This document shows, piece by piece, positions 36,401-50,474 of a DNA stretch of 64,000 bases. Both the position numbers and the translations under genes were made by a program. A model generated the notes under the pieces. The model was not told the origin of the DNA, did no database searches, and worked only from the letters and a program-made list of their open reading frames with translations. How positions within the stretch are numbered: the stretch's first letter is position 1; every line of letters begins with the position of its first letter. Source of the DNA: Mixophyes australis (Eukaryota; Chordata; Amphibia; Anura; Limnodynastidae); the NCBI GenBank assembly GCA_036250195.1, contig JAVHZZ010000004.1:142489729-142553728 (forward strand). Direction: 5' to 3'.

Positions 36401-39400
36401 ATCTCATTTGTGACAATAACAAGACTGTGCCCCCTTCTACAAAGCAGGGAAAACCACTGTAAATGGGTCTTTTCCAAGCTTTTAATAAACAAAATCTTGT
36501 AAATAAAACAAAATCTCACTTTGCATATTGGAGGAAAAGTAGGCGGATTCATACGCTTAATCCATGCTCAGCAAATAACGCCACTGATCCTTCCATCTCC
36601 TCCCATCTTCTGGTGCACCCGGCAGCTACTGCCATTTTGACCGGCAAAGCCATGCACTTCCCTGTAAAACTGGGTGCAAATGCACGAAAGAGGGCATGCA
36701 ACGGCACAAAGAGCTTGTGCTGTGGTTATGAGCTTTTCCAGTTCGTAAATGACACTTATTTAGTGGTATGCAATTAGCAAGTGAAAAGAAGGAATGTGAA
36801 CTAGTGAATATGAGAATAATAACATAATGGAGAGGGCAAAAGGCTAAAGAGAGACCAAGAACATTTTTACGAGAGATAATTTTCTCTTCCACCCAATGTT
36901 CCATAATTAAAAGCCAATCTCTTCCAATGCCCTATGTTGTGCCTTAATGAGTGAAATGTGCAGTTTTCTCAAATTATAATGTTCTATGTGATTCTTTTCA
37001 GATATCTTGTGAGCAATAGTCTTTTATACACGGTGCACCTCTATCCCTACCACCTATCATAAGATGACTATCCACCCCTCTGTAAGCCCAGTATACCACA
37101 TTCCCCTCACTCCTCCTCACAGAGTAGGTGATAGCCTGTGCCCATAGATTGCTGTATACAGTACATGCTCTTTCCTCACCAGCTGCTGAAATGCAGGTTG
37201 CTCCAAGTCGCTCTGCAATGCAAAATCACTGAGTGCTTTCCAGGGAGGCTGATATGTCTGTACCTCTACTGCATTGCCCTGTACAGCACTGTCATGGCGT
37301 ATGGGGCTGCCTGCGACCAGCGGCGTCCCTGTCAACCCTTGAAGGCTCTGTAAGGATACAATCATGAATCAGTCATGCATAGAACAAGCCTGTGGTTCCC
37401 AGTTTAATACAACTTCTGTTAGCTAGACACTTAGGGGTAAAATTGGATGCGATTTACACAACGTACGTACTTTACTTTGTATTCCAAGCCACACTTATCT
37501 TATGATCATAAATGTGATCTTACACCAGGGAAAAGTAGCAGCAGATATACCTGATAGAGACGTACCTGCGCCTCCTTCCCCTCAGTATAGTGAGTACGGA
37601 GCTTTAAGACGTCCTTACTGCACTATGTCTATGCCAGCACACCCATTACCTCTGCTGATCAGCCTCTCTACGCATAGAGAGGAGCAAGAGGGAGATGTCT
37701 CTCAGCTGTATAAAGCGTGTACATGACCCCCTGATTTTGTAAATGGTCTTCAAAAAAACAAGCTCCAGGTAAACTAATGATGAATTCATGACTAGCACAA
37801 TGATAATTTAATATCAATGAACTTTATTCTAATTACCAAAAAGTTTACATGGTACCTATTACATGGAGATGTCCTCAATCCTGCTAATTGAGTCAATATA
37901 TCTGAGCAGCAGTCTATGCTGGGAGAACACTTTAAGTCAGGGATACAATGAAAGCATATAGGATAAGCTACCTCTAGTTAAGTATTTCTTTTTTTTTTTT
38001 TTCTTAAAGTAATTTTTATTAGGGGTTTTTTCAAAACAAAACAATGAGTTTGAAGCATACCAAGAGAATGTATAAACATACTGTATGCATATGAAACTCA
38101 AATGATTACACACAATAGTAAGAAAGACTTAGATAAATTATCTAAAATCCGGTATGTTATTCATGGAAAAGAAAAATGTTGTTTGTTTTTATTTTTTAGG
38201 GGGAGGGGGGAGACGAACAATGGGGGAAGGAAAGGTTTTAGGGATGGGGAGGGGAACAGGAAAATATTCTACTCAGTTAAGTATTTCTTACTAGAGATGG
38301 GGGGGGGGGGGGGGGAATCAGCCGATTCTGAGATTTGCCCAAATTTGGAGCTAGCAAATTAATTTTCAAACCGGTCCTGATGTATAAAACATTCAGTGAA
38401 CAAATAACACCCACTGGAGTATCAGACAACACTATTCCTGCTCTACCATAATTTCCTATGTGGACAGGACTAGCTCCCTCCTCCCCAGAGAGCTCGGTGG
38501 CTTCTCAGGAAAAGTCACTTTTTTAAAGTACAGTGGGTAGTCCCAGGTAGGGCAGTGCAGGGCTAACGCCTTTATAGGGCTTTCTAGTGAGGGGCTTGTA
38601 GCCTCCAAGAAGGGGGCAGTGTTGCTTTTCTCATTGCATTTCTTTTTTCCCCATGGGAGTATACCAGGCCTGCGCTAACCAGCCTGAGGCTGGTGTTCTC
38701 TAGAGCAAGTGACATCAAGCTCTTGGTCTACCTGTTATAGTGGACACAAGCCCAGGCTGACGATAATGGATGAAGAGTTGGGGTTGGCACGCTGGCCATT
38801 TATTAAATGTTGTGTTTGTTTTTTTAAATACACAGTGTGCTGCATATAGGAAGTGTTTTGTCTTATTCAAAGTATAGAATGAAACTCTGAGCTGGTGCAG
38901 AATTCAAGTCCTTTTGCGAACATGGAATTGTCAGGGGTGCAAGGAACCTCCTTAAAATGCACCTTCTCCACCCCCTTGTCTTGCTACAATAATCTTGCTA
39001 TGCAAAAATTAAATCTTGTTCTTTCATTGCTCTACAAAATGAGTGCACCCCCCATCCTCCGCCATAGTAGGACCAGACTATGGCTAGTTTCCAGTAGAGA
39101 AAGAGACCTCAGGCTAATCTTCCTATTATTATGGTAACCAGCCCAGGACAGGTTAAAGATCATTTTGTTTTTTAAATCAAAATTTGCTGTGATTCCGAAC
39201 TCCTGAGTTGAAATTGGTCCGAATCAGCGAATCAAGGCATGTTTATTCATTCATTGACACCCTGAGTTTTTAAACACTCTGCTATAGTCCATTTGCGTCT
39301 TTTCTTATTCTGCTAAAGGGAATGTTTTAGTAAAAGCTAAAATGGACAAATTTAAAAATGTTCTCCTATCTTGGGGGTTGGAAGCGATCACAGGGTAAAT

Positions 39401-40317
39401 ATATGACTTTAGTAAATCATCGCCTAATTGTTAGTACAACAAGTGAAACTAATCTGTCCAGCCCTACTTGCTACATGTGGAGAACCCCTTTAAGTCCATA
39501 ATGGCAGCAAAAATATCACTGGCACTCCACTATTACTAATGTTCAGTTAAAGTGTTCCACTTACAGTCTTGTCATTCATTTGCTGTTGTTGTTGAAGTTG
39601 TTTCATGAAAATTGATTTCTTCTTGTCTTTACAGCGTTTATTCTGAAACCAGACACGGATCACCCTAGGGCTGAGACCAGTCATCTCCACAAGCTGTTCC
39701 TTCATCAAGGCATCTGGTCGGGGGTTGGCTGCGTAGCATGTTCGTAGAGTGTGCAACTGCTTCTCATTCAGAACTGTCCGCACTCTTGTTGTCTTCTCCG
39801 TCTGCTTGTGAATATGAGACCTAAGTGAGGAGGACCTGCCAGACTCTGGAACAAAGGCAAAGAGATGATAATTGAAAATACCAAAGGGACATACATTTAG
39901 GCAAGTATAGAGAGCTATGTCTATTAAATAAGCCCTGATAAATGGAGTTAATACCATGTTGTGATGTAAGGGGTGAAAATGCATTTATTTTTGTATGCAG
40001 GGAAAATACTGGCTGCTTTTGCATGTAGCACACAAATACCGGACAGCTTTATTTTTACACTGCAATTTAAAGTTGAGCTAGGTCAAGCTCCCTGCCAACT
40101 ATAAATCTGTCTGCACATTTTATATTTTCCCCCTACATAGTTTTTGCAAGGTGCAAATTTACTCCTTTTTCCCCCCTCACTATGAGGCTCCATGTGTGCA
40201 TGGAACATAGTTTATCACCCTCTATGTATAATAACAGGCCCTGCTTTCTATCATAATGCATTCCAAAAACATACTAGTGGGTTAATTGGCTGCTATCAAA
40301 ATTGACCCTAGTGTCTC

Positions 40318-40362
<45 letters not shown>

Positions 40363-43300
40363 GGGAATTTAGACTGTAAGCTCCAATGGGGCAGGGACTG
40401 ATGTGAATGAGTTCTCTGTACAGCGCTGCGGAATTAGTGGCGCTATATAAATAGATGATGATGATGATGATGCATGTAACACTGCTTTCATTTGGGGCTC
40501 ATAGGAATAGAAACTAAGTAAGTGATAGAAAACAAAGTGACATAACTTATTGATTGATAATCAAATACTACTATTAAACATACATTTTGTGAAAGTCCCT
40601 TATTAGGATTTTATTTTTAAATGCAGCCTATGCTGTCAGATGGACCTTCTCACTAGTACAGACCTTTGCACTTATGCACTCTGATTTGCTCAGAACGGGT
40701 CGAGCTCCTTGTAAGTGGTGACATAACCAGTCAATGTCTGCTGCTAGTGCTACAATCCACACTGTGCAATGTTGGTGCACATTGTAAACCAGGCCCAGCC
40801 TTGGCATGTGGACGTTCCAATGCCAAAGATACTGCTCTCATTATTACATTTATAGGCTAACCAAGTGCTGTACAGTTTAATATGCTGTATAAAACAAAAC
40901 CAAAGCCTGGTCCAGCCACTGGGTAAATCTTCCTATAGGCCCGTGTGGAAGCAATATTCATTTTGGTTATTATATACACATCAGATACTAAAACTTTTCT
41001 TTCATCTCTGTTATTCCACAGCGCTGCTTCACTAACAGCCAATCCACTGCAAGTGAGGACAAAGGGGGCAATCTCTATTGAGTCATATGATTCCTGATGG
41101 CTGTTTGAAATATTGTAAATTTGTGATTGATAGATAAGACTAATATGACTAAGTTGGAATTATTATTTTGTCATTATGGACTATAGTGTTTGGTGTCATG
41201 TAAAGTAGAACTACACTTGTGCACAACATATATTAATTTTTCTCTTTCAGCTGATTACATACTAAATCCCAGGAACTGAGCAGTTTTCTGAGGATTAACA
41301 TTTTTTGTTTCCTTTTGGAACAGTTTTAATATATTTATTATTAGGTTGAAAGTTTGATGGGATGTCTTGGTGCAAGTATTGCCTAGACCCAACTTTGGTA
41401 CAATTGTGTCCCCCACTTCTGAATCTCCTGAAGCCCAACTACTAACTAATAAGACAATCAGTGTTCATGATGATTTGGAAAGAGGATCTACTTTGTTCCA
41501 GTACATCTGATACAGAGATCAGACCACCAAGTGTCCCCTCCTACAGTCACTGTGAGGAACACTCCTAAACTACTCCATGAGCAGGGTAATACAAGTGGTG
41601 GTGAAAAAACAATGATACAAAAACACCATAACTCACCAGCAACACCGCCTTACCTGGAAACTCCCTGCACCCAAGTATTCTATATAATAGATCACATAAA
41701 AGCTGTTCCTATGCCTAGAGCTTAGGCTGTTCTCCCCTTGAATTAAGGCATTTATGAAAAGAACTCTCTGTCTTACACTTGCAGCTTATGGATTTGTATG
41801 ACATTTATGTCTGACTTTGCATTTTTTGTTTTGTTTCTTGTGATGGGTTAATCGTCACATCTGAGCACATCAATAATGAGTATGGCTTGGGTGTGACTTT
41901 ATAATACGTCACCTTTATTATATAATTTGTGTACCTGTGACACTGGCAGCTGACAGTAAGAATATATGTGGCTCTGTGTGCATCTACATATGGACTGATG
42001 TGATTTATATGCCAGTGCTGCTTTCTACGGGAAACACAATTCCTATATGACATTCGGCACAGTACCAAGCAGTGGATGATGGAGGTACACAGGCTATACA
42101 GAGGACACTGGAAAACATACAGTTTTGACTGTAACACACTGACAACTGTAGAACACATTGGTGTCATGAGATGAAACACTGATGTGACACTGAACACAAA
42201 CAAATGGTATAAACAAGTAGCAGTAGAAACTCTGGAAAGATTCTTTACAGATTTGTATACAGAAAACACATACACAATAATGTACATACAGGACCTCATT
42301 TAGAGTCGGACGCAAAGTCCGTTTTAGGCGCATCCAACAAAAAAACACTACCACGCATGTGCAGATAGCACCAAATCCGCCTGCATCTTGGACACAATTA
42401 GGACTTGCGACAGCTTGCGACTCACTACGAGAGAATGGGAGGAACACGGATTTGTGAAGGCGTGACCATGTACATACATCCTAGTCGCAGTGAGGCGCAG
42501 ACGCAACACACATCAAAACAGGGCTAAAGCTGTGCGGCAGGAATTAGATGGCGCAAGCGTTAGCTAGCTGCAGGAACTGATTGCAGCTCCATAGGATATT
42601 AAGAGTGGGATACAACTGGGGTTGCTTGCCACTCGTAATACCCTACAAAGCTGTGGCACACTCCCACTCCTACACTTCTTAAACTGACTTTCCGACCGAC
42701 TCTAAATGAGGTCCATAATGTGAAATGATTACAAGGAAACTTTGCCTCTTGTACAAAATAGAGCTCACAGCAAAAGGGAGGTGGAGGACTATAATATTCT
42801 AATATAGACCGATATGATCATTTTCTATAGTACACATTGTATGTAATATAAATTAGTATGTTCTGAAATTGGGTAATTGCCTTTTGACTTGGTTACAAAA
42901 AAGAGCCCAGGACATGACTATCAAATCAACATGAATTGTGACCTGAACATTTCCCATCTCCTGAAGTATATATGACTGATCCATTTATACCTGGAATGTT
43001 ATGGTCCGCCCCACACAATAATTCCTGGTCTCTAAGGCTTATCTCCTCTCCTGGAAGCAGCCGTCGACTACAGATTGAACATCGGAAGCAATCAGTGTGA
43101 TAGACTCGCTCCCCAACCCTCATTACCAGCTCTGAGCGGGGCAAGGTGCCCTGGCATCGGGGGCACCGAGTGCTGAACAACCTGGCCATGAAAAACAGAA
43201 AATGCTGAATTATACATCTGATTTAAATCAATTAGATCTGTTTATGTATGTTGTATGTATTTGTACATTCACACATACCTTTACAATGTAAATATTGATC

Positions 43301-46300
43301 TAATCAGCCTCTCGGCAAAAAGCAATCTAAAACTACATAATATCTTGCGTACTAATATACAACAAGGGGGAATTTGTCAAATAAAGGTTTCTGGGTCAGA
43401 GACTATTACCTATTAAACCTGATTATAAATGTTATATTGGATATTTCTGTAAACAGGTGCCAGGTTGTCAACCCTATTTGTCCCCATGGAAATCACCCCT
43501 GCAATACATGCTTCATACAAACTATACATTGTTGTGTTCTCTGTGTATAATACGCTTCTTTACGCACAAAGCTCTAGTTCCACAACCAATGCTTTGTGTG
43601 CATTCCCAGAAGTAATAAAGCGCATTATATGCTGAAAACGCAATTTGCATAAAACTTAGCATGACCCGCTGTATGTTTGCTACTCATATTTGAGCTACAG
43701 GTAAAGTTTACTTTCTCCATTCCTTCCTGACTACTGTTAAAATGTATTATTTCCAAGGATGTATTGCAGGGGTTTGTAGCTTGCTATTTATGTAATCATT
43801 AAGGTTGATGACATTTTATGATCATTTGAAATTCACAAAATTATAACCAGTAGAAATGACAAAACTTGCTCCGAATTATCACAGTTTTACTGCACGGTGC
43901 CTACTGACTTTCAAAGGATTCGGATTTTCACCATGACTTACATATATATGTATTTTATGGTGCCACAAAATGTAAACCAACACCAGAAAAGACTGAACAA
44001 GCTGCCCAGATTATCTGATCGATTTGGGAGGCAGAGACTTCAAAGCAGCACAGTTACTAAATGTAACTCTCCAGGGAATATTGTGCCTAGCCAGGGATGT
44101 ACGATTGCAGTGATATGATCGGATCTGTATTGTCATAGCTTTCATTGCAGACTCGCTGATGCTGTTTATATAATTAGTCACGATAATGTGGAACATGGCT
44201 ATGGATGCATGTATGTATTGAACAGTTTCTCATTTAACTAGCATATATGTTTGAACATGATGAACAAATACCATGACAAATGTAGCTGTAAAATTGTGTT
44301 TGTGCATATAGCATACTAAACCTATACACATATATGTATACATTCACATGTATGTTATATCTCCTGAAAATATATATTTCAAATATAATATTTACAATTG
44401 ATTCTTTAGCAGATCAAACTATTATTACCTTTACAAAGTGGGTATATGGACACCACTTCCAAATTTTGCACTTAAAATAACGAACTGTAAAAACATGGCA
44501 TATTACTAATAATTTACCATCTGTTTTTCAGCAACATTCATTTATAGAAATACCCTCCTTCATTTAAGCAACTTCTTTGAGAGCTAGAGGCCTGTTCTGG
44601 GTAGCTTTATTTCCTAGAGTTTTGGGTCCACTAAGCAGGAACTGGCTAAAATATGAAAAGAAGTACTAAACATTACATGGTGTAATAAGTATCATTATGA
44701 TTGGGGGCATCACTCTAACACCCATTGACTGTGAGGGGGTTGTCTTCAAGGTCACTTATTTGGCACATAGACCGCCTCAGTATCTATGATGGGCTCAAAT
44801 ACAAGGTTTATTAGCTAACCCTTTCTAGTTTATCATTTAGTTAAGGTCCCCCATTATAGTGAAATACCTGCACTCCTTTCCTAATGTGATAACATTTTCA
44901 CTAAAATTGTGGGTGTTCCGTTAGGACCCAATATGGTCTATCATACCCTCCATTCATTTCTTGGCTCAGGTTACCTCCCACTGCATTCTGCCTGAGGGTA
45001 ATTTGCTGGTGGGTAAATTCATCTACTCTTAGAGCTCTTGGTTTGCACGGGGGCTGCTCACTTTTGAACAATCACTATCTGCTGCATTCATAGGATGTAA
45101 CTTTTAAAATGATATAGGTTGCTCTCTTTGCACCCTTCACTTCCCCCCCTGATATGTCTAACAAATGTCATGCATAGACATGGTGAATGGTAGCACAAAT
45201 ACTTGGGGCTCTGAAGCACCCAAGAGCGCCCACAGAGCTGGAGAATATAGCTCCATACACTTGGCAAAGTTGTTATACTGTTGCCAGTTAACTAGTTGCT
45301 ATAAATCATTCTTCTGAGGTCATTCTAAATTTGAGGGCACCTTCTATGAAAAATTGTGTGTTACATAGGAACATTCCTTCCTACACTACATCATTAATAA
45401 GTTGAGTCTAACCTCTATCTCTATCCTCCTAGATTACCATTACTCCCCTTCTCTGTTCGCCCCCCACACTGCTTCCCTGGTTTACACTGTTCATACAATC
45501 TGCACCGCTATTGCTAAAGTGAATTACACATTGTTTTTGTTTTTTTGCTTTAAAATACTTTAATAAAAAGAGATTATACAAAAATAAATGTGTGCTACTA
45601 CTGTCCCTAATAAAAGATTTATCAATGAAATGTATATATTCATTCATCGTCCCCAAGTAATCTAATCTCTACAACTAGCTTGGAATAAAGAGGTTCGTGA
45701 TGCAGGTTTTGCACCTGATTGGTCTAAGACTGTGATGGACAACAGACAGCCCTCCGAGCCTTCATCCGTGGCCCCAGCTCTTTCCTAATTCATTATCAGA
45801 TTTGTTTGTTATAACTTATAACACTTGTTTAACATGCCTGGTGATATGTTACCCTACTCTGTCCAGGTTCAAACGGGCTCTAAAAACCCACCTCTTTCTC
45901 CAAGCCTTCCAGTCTCCCACTTAACTTCCTACCTTTTTCTGCCTCTCCCCTCCCCTGAATCTGCCTCCGTTCCCCCTTCTCTCCCTCTCACCCCTGTGTC
46001 TCTCTGTCTGTCTACCCCGCTCCTTAGATTGTACGCTCCCTTGAGCAGGGCCTTCTCTCCTCCTGTTTCCTACACCTTTAACTCTGCTCTCCAGCTACCT
46101 TTCCCCCCACCCCTCTGGGGGTCTCCCCGTCATCCGCGCCCTCCCTCTTGGGCTCCGGCGCCTGCTGGTCTTCCCTCCCCCCTCTCTCTAGCTGCGCTTT
46201 GAGCTTACTGAGTTACTGTGCTTATTGTTTACTGTACCGTGCTGTCCCACCTTGTATTGTACTTGTTTGTCCCTGTACGGCGCTACGGACACTGAGTGGC

Positions 46301-48290
46301 GCCTTATAAATAAAAATTAATAATAATAATAATGTTATTACTGATAGGTGTCTCTTTCTTTAATTCAATATATTGTTTTAACTTATTAGTGAGACTAAGG
46401 GTCTTGTGCGGCCCTTTTGAGGGACAGAGGGCCACACCATGCGAGCCTGAAGTGTATCAGGTTGCCCATCACTGGTCTAATACAACATATAATTGTCAGC
46501 TCTTCCATAAGAGAAGCCATTTACAAGGTAAGACTGTGCAAAACTCATGACAAAGTTTTGAAATATAATAGTAAATATTCCCCTATCTGTCGCCCAGGAT
46601 GCAATGTGATAAGGACAATGAAGCATGTGAGGTGGACCTGTCTAATAACTTGGGAATTCTCACTGAAGGTTTTCAATTTCGTGTCCCTCCTGACGAAAAA
46701 CTGATACCTGACAGACAGTTGTATTTGTGATGTGTGTCCCCAAACCTACCCTTTAAATAATAGAAGACACTGCGTTCATATTTGATGGCATCAGCATAGT
46801 GGATTAATTTGACTTCAACTAAAATGGACTTTAGCTGTGACACTTGCCTCTAATAGAACGTACTAGTCATTACTGGAGTGCAGTTGGAAGATTTTCCAAA
46901 CAGATTGGTTTCAACTTGCAATGAAGGGAAATACAGGGTTTAACCTGCTGTACGACTTTAGAATGCTGACCTAACATGAATATGTGTACATGTGTCCCCT
47001 GCTCTGTTAGTTGCTTGTGTTAGTATGTTAGTATGTTTCTGTTGTACTGTGCAATAGTAATTCATGCAAAATACAATATAATAAGTTATAAAACGGCAGT
47101 ATTAGGTGTTTGTCCCAAAGAGCAATGGAATTGTCTGTCTGTACAGATACTTTGCACAATCGGAGTTGGGTGCAATTTTCGTCTAAAACACCGAAAGAGA
47201 TTGAATCCACAAATTAGGCACAATTTATAAAGGTGTGTTGAGCCAGATACATCTAAGTTGATCGTCATCATTATCAGTTCATAATTTACACCAGTAATTG
47301 AGCACAAGCAAGTCTCCCATCTCCTGAGAGGCCCATGTGCATCGGAGCCTCAGTCTACATAAGTAACATTTGCTCCAACATGCCCTTACATGCCCCCTCC
47401 TTCCCACCAGCTCCACCTCTTCAATGGTAAGGGCTGCAAGCTGCGGCCATAGGTAGAGCCTCATCTATGGCCGCAAATGTAACTAGCGCTGCGTGGGCAT
47501 GTGTTGAAGTAAAAGCGCGTATTATACGCGGCATAGCGCACTTTGTGTCTAACCCTACCTGACCCCCTCATTGTGCATTGCTTGCTGCTTACCTTCCTAT
47601 TTAGACTGCTCACTAGTTTATTTTACTTTTTCCTAATGTATATTTCTGAATGCACAACGTGTTTAACCCTCCGTTGGCCATGATATAATTTTGGATAGTT
47701 ATCAGCTGCCTTTTTCAATTGATACCTATGTTTTTGTATCTTCAGATACGTTGATTTATTGCTTATTTTATCTTACAAGCTTAGAGAAGCAAATAGTGTC
47801 ATACAACTGAGGGAACGTCCTCATGGTTTAGCTTATTTTTATAACAAGCATTGCATAATGAAATAATATTTTAGTTACTGCCACATAATTGTGATGACCT
47901 CAATATGGAGAAAAAACACAAATCCTATTAATATAAACTTGCACAAAGGGCCCTCTTACCTCTCTATCTCTTTATTAATGCTCAGTCTTGTTTTATCACT
48001 GTGTTTGTTCCTACTTGTAAAGTGCTACAATGTATGCAGGCGCTATATAAATGAACAATAATAATAATAACACAACAACCACCCATCATTCACAGCAAAG
48101 AAAATTGCTCCTTTGCCAAAGCCATCTTGTTGTATAATGCCAATGCCCAGTGGAGTAAAACACAGTGCAATTTATTCCACAACATGCATTCAAATGTTCT
48201 ATGTCCAGTAACTTTCCCAGACAAAATACAAATGTAATTCATATATATTGTTCTAATGATAATGGGCCACAAATATTCTGGGGTTTAAAA

Positions 48291-48346
<56 letters not shown>

Positions 48347-49521
48347 TATATAGGGCCTGATGTTGAGTTAGGAGCTCAGCAAAGAAAAGGGGGAAATTTG
48401 CACCTTGGTAAACCCATGTTGCATTGGAGGGGAGATAAATTTAAAATGTGGAAGCAGATTTATAGTTTGGATACGGCATGTCTGAGATTAACTTTAATTT
48501 CAGTGTAAAAGTAAAGCTATCAAGTATTTGTATGCTAGATAAAAAACAGACAGTATTTTCCTTGTGTGCAAAAAAAACAAAACAATTTGGACCCCTTACA
48601 TTGTAACATGGTTTGTCTAAGTGCAAATTTGCTCCTTGTTTTTACGTTGCACCTAACTCAGCATCAGGCCCATAATGTACATCCATCATCTGTACACATC
48701 ACATATACTCCACTAAAAATGACGGTTGTTTTCTTCACCTTTTTAAATCAATTATAAATTATAAATATATGTCATCTTACCAGGTTATTTAAATTATAAC
48801 TACATACATCGAAAAAGCCAGTAAGCTCAAATGGGCAAGAAACTGTGCCTGGAAAAATATGTATACAGCCCTGAATACAAATTGTATAATAAATATGATA
48901 ACAATAACAAAATAATAACACTAGTAGCAGTAATATATATATAATCCTTATTAATATCTGTAATAATAATCAGCATATTAATCAGTATATTGTATAGTAA
49001 TAATAAAAATTGTGATTAGATTTCCATCTAAAAATATTTTCAGCATTCTGCAAATGTTTACAATTTTTAAATCTTAAAAAACATAATTGATACTAATTTA
49101 ACAGAATACAATAACATAAAAATAAAATAATTGGCTGCTATCAAAATTGACCCTATTTTGTGTTTCTGTCTGTGTGTTAGTGAATTTAGACTGTAAGCTT
49201 CATTGGAGCAGGGACTGATGTGAGTGAGTTCTCTGTACAGCTGTGGAATTAGTGGCGCTATATAAATAAATGATGATGATGATGAACATAAAACAACTGA
49301 AGTCAAAATATACCCAATAATGAAAATAATAAGTAATATTAAATAGAACACCTTCGGAAATAAAGAATAAAGAAATAGTTGCTTTACATGCAGGAATGTT
49401 CCTATTCCGAAAATAAGTGCATTATCAGTGATTTTAGGCGGACTTTTCTGAATAAGTAATCTAAATCACAACTTAATTAAATTGAATTAAAATGCTATCT
49501 TAAAATGAAGTAGTAATAATA

Positions 49522-49564
<43 letters not shown>

Positions 49565-50052
49565 CAATAATTTACAACAGGTAATGTGTCCTACAAACAG
49601 AGCCTGCTTCTGGTGTGACATGATCAGCGTGTCTGATAGTTACTGTGTGTGTGGAACAGTATGTAACAATGCGCTCGCTACAGTATCCCTGTGAGATAAC
49701 AATGTTCCGCGGATCCTGCTACAATCATCCGCAAGTGGTTACAAACAAATCCTAGGTCTATATTCGCAAAGTGACGCAGAACAGAGTAGTGGCGAATAAT
49801 CGGGAAATCAATGCACATTCAAGTGCAGTTTAAAATATTTAAATCAGTGTATTACAGTTAATATTAATAAAATTACCTGGCAATAATCCGTGAGATCATA
49901 TGCTGCGTTCAGTCATAACACACTGAGACATGGCATTAACTAGCAAATCTAACTAAGCAAAATTGATAGAAACAACAAACAGCAGAACTCTGACAAAAAC
50001 CGATAATAGAAGGAATAAAGCCGTCAGAAAATAATACTTTTCACACATTAGA

Positions 50053-50095
<43 letters not shown>

Positions 50096-50108
50096 ACTCG
50101 ACATCAGG

Positions 50109-50182
<74 letters not shown>

Positions 50183-50417
50183 TCAAGCCTAAATACTGAA
50201 AGTAATATTACATCGGTGATGCGACGTTTGAAGAAACAGCAAGGGTCACGATATAGCATGACAAATATATTGGATGGAACAATATTACAATAACATGCAT
50301 TTATGTCAAAGTACATAATATATATGGATTTTCCGATCATAAAACTGCACTGATTTATTTCCACAGGGATTCCAATATACTTGAAATATTTAGTCAGTAT
50401 TAGCACAATTCATTAGG

Positions 50418-50474
<57 letters not shown>

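Larger units (their letters stand above)
33413..37179 (-). other. ISL2 intron 5
   Basis: Holds an A-rich non-coding stretch (33420-33900), the 1.5-kb array of 20-bp repeats, a SINE body at 35750-36043 and unassigned DNA to 37179, including a CCCCCCC run at 36181. ORFs at 36.3-36.9 kb have no coding support. Confidence 0.85.
39846..42990 (-). other. ISL2 intron 3
   Basis: Contains a SINE (40258-40472) and a Harbinger-like TIR element (42291-42714) lying 277 bp past the exon 3 donor. No further exon seen; in particular no linker exon between LIM2 and homeodomain. Confidence 0.8.

Noticed and set aside
36311..36904. Overlapping ORFs on both strands in ISL2 intron 5
   Set aside because: No domain, no splice consistency with ISL2, and the two strands are open together.
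42926..42990. Continuation of the ISL2 exon 3 frame to a stop at 42926
   Set aside because: The sequence after the 42991 donor is unlike any ISL family member, while splicing at 42991 restores the correct phase into exon 4.
45825..46202. 125-residue Pro/Ser/Leu-rich + strand frame
   Set aside because: It overlaps the C-rich 3' UTR of a LINE fragment; the real coding frame there is a different one and ends at 45924.
48165..48353. + strand ORF ending in Tyr/Ile repeats
   Set aside because: The C-terminal part is a (TA)n microsatellite and the rest has no support.
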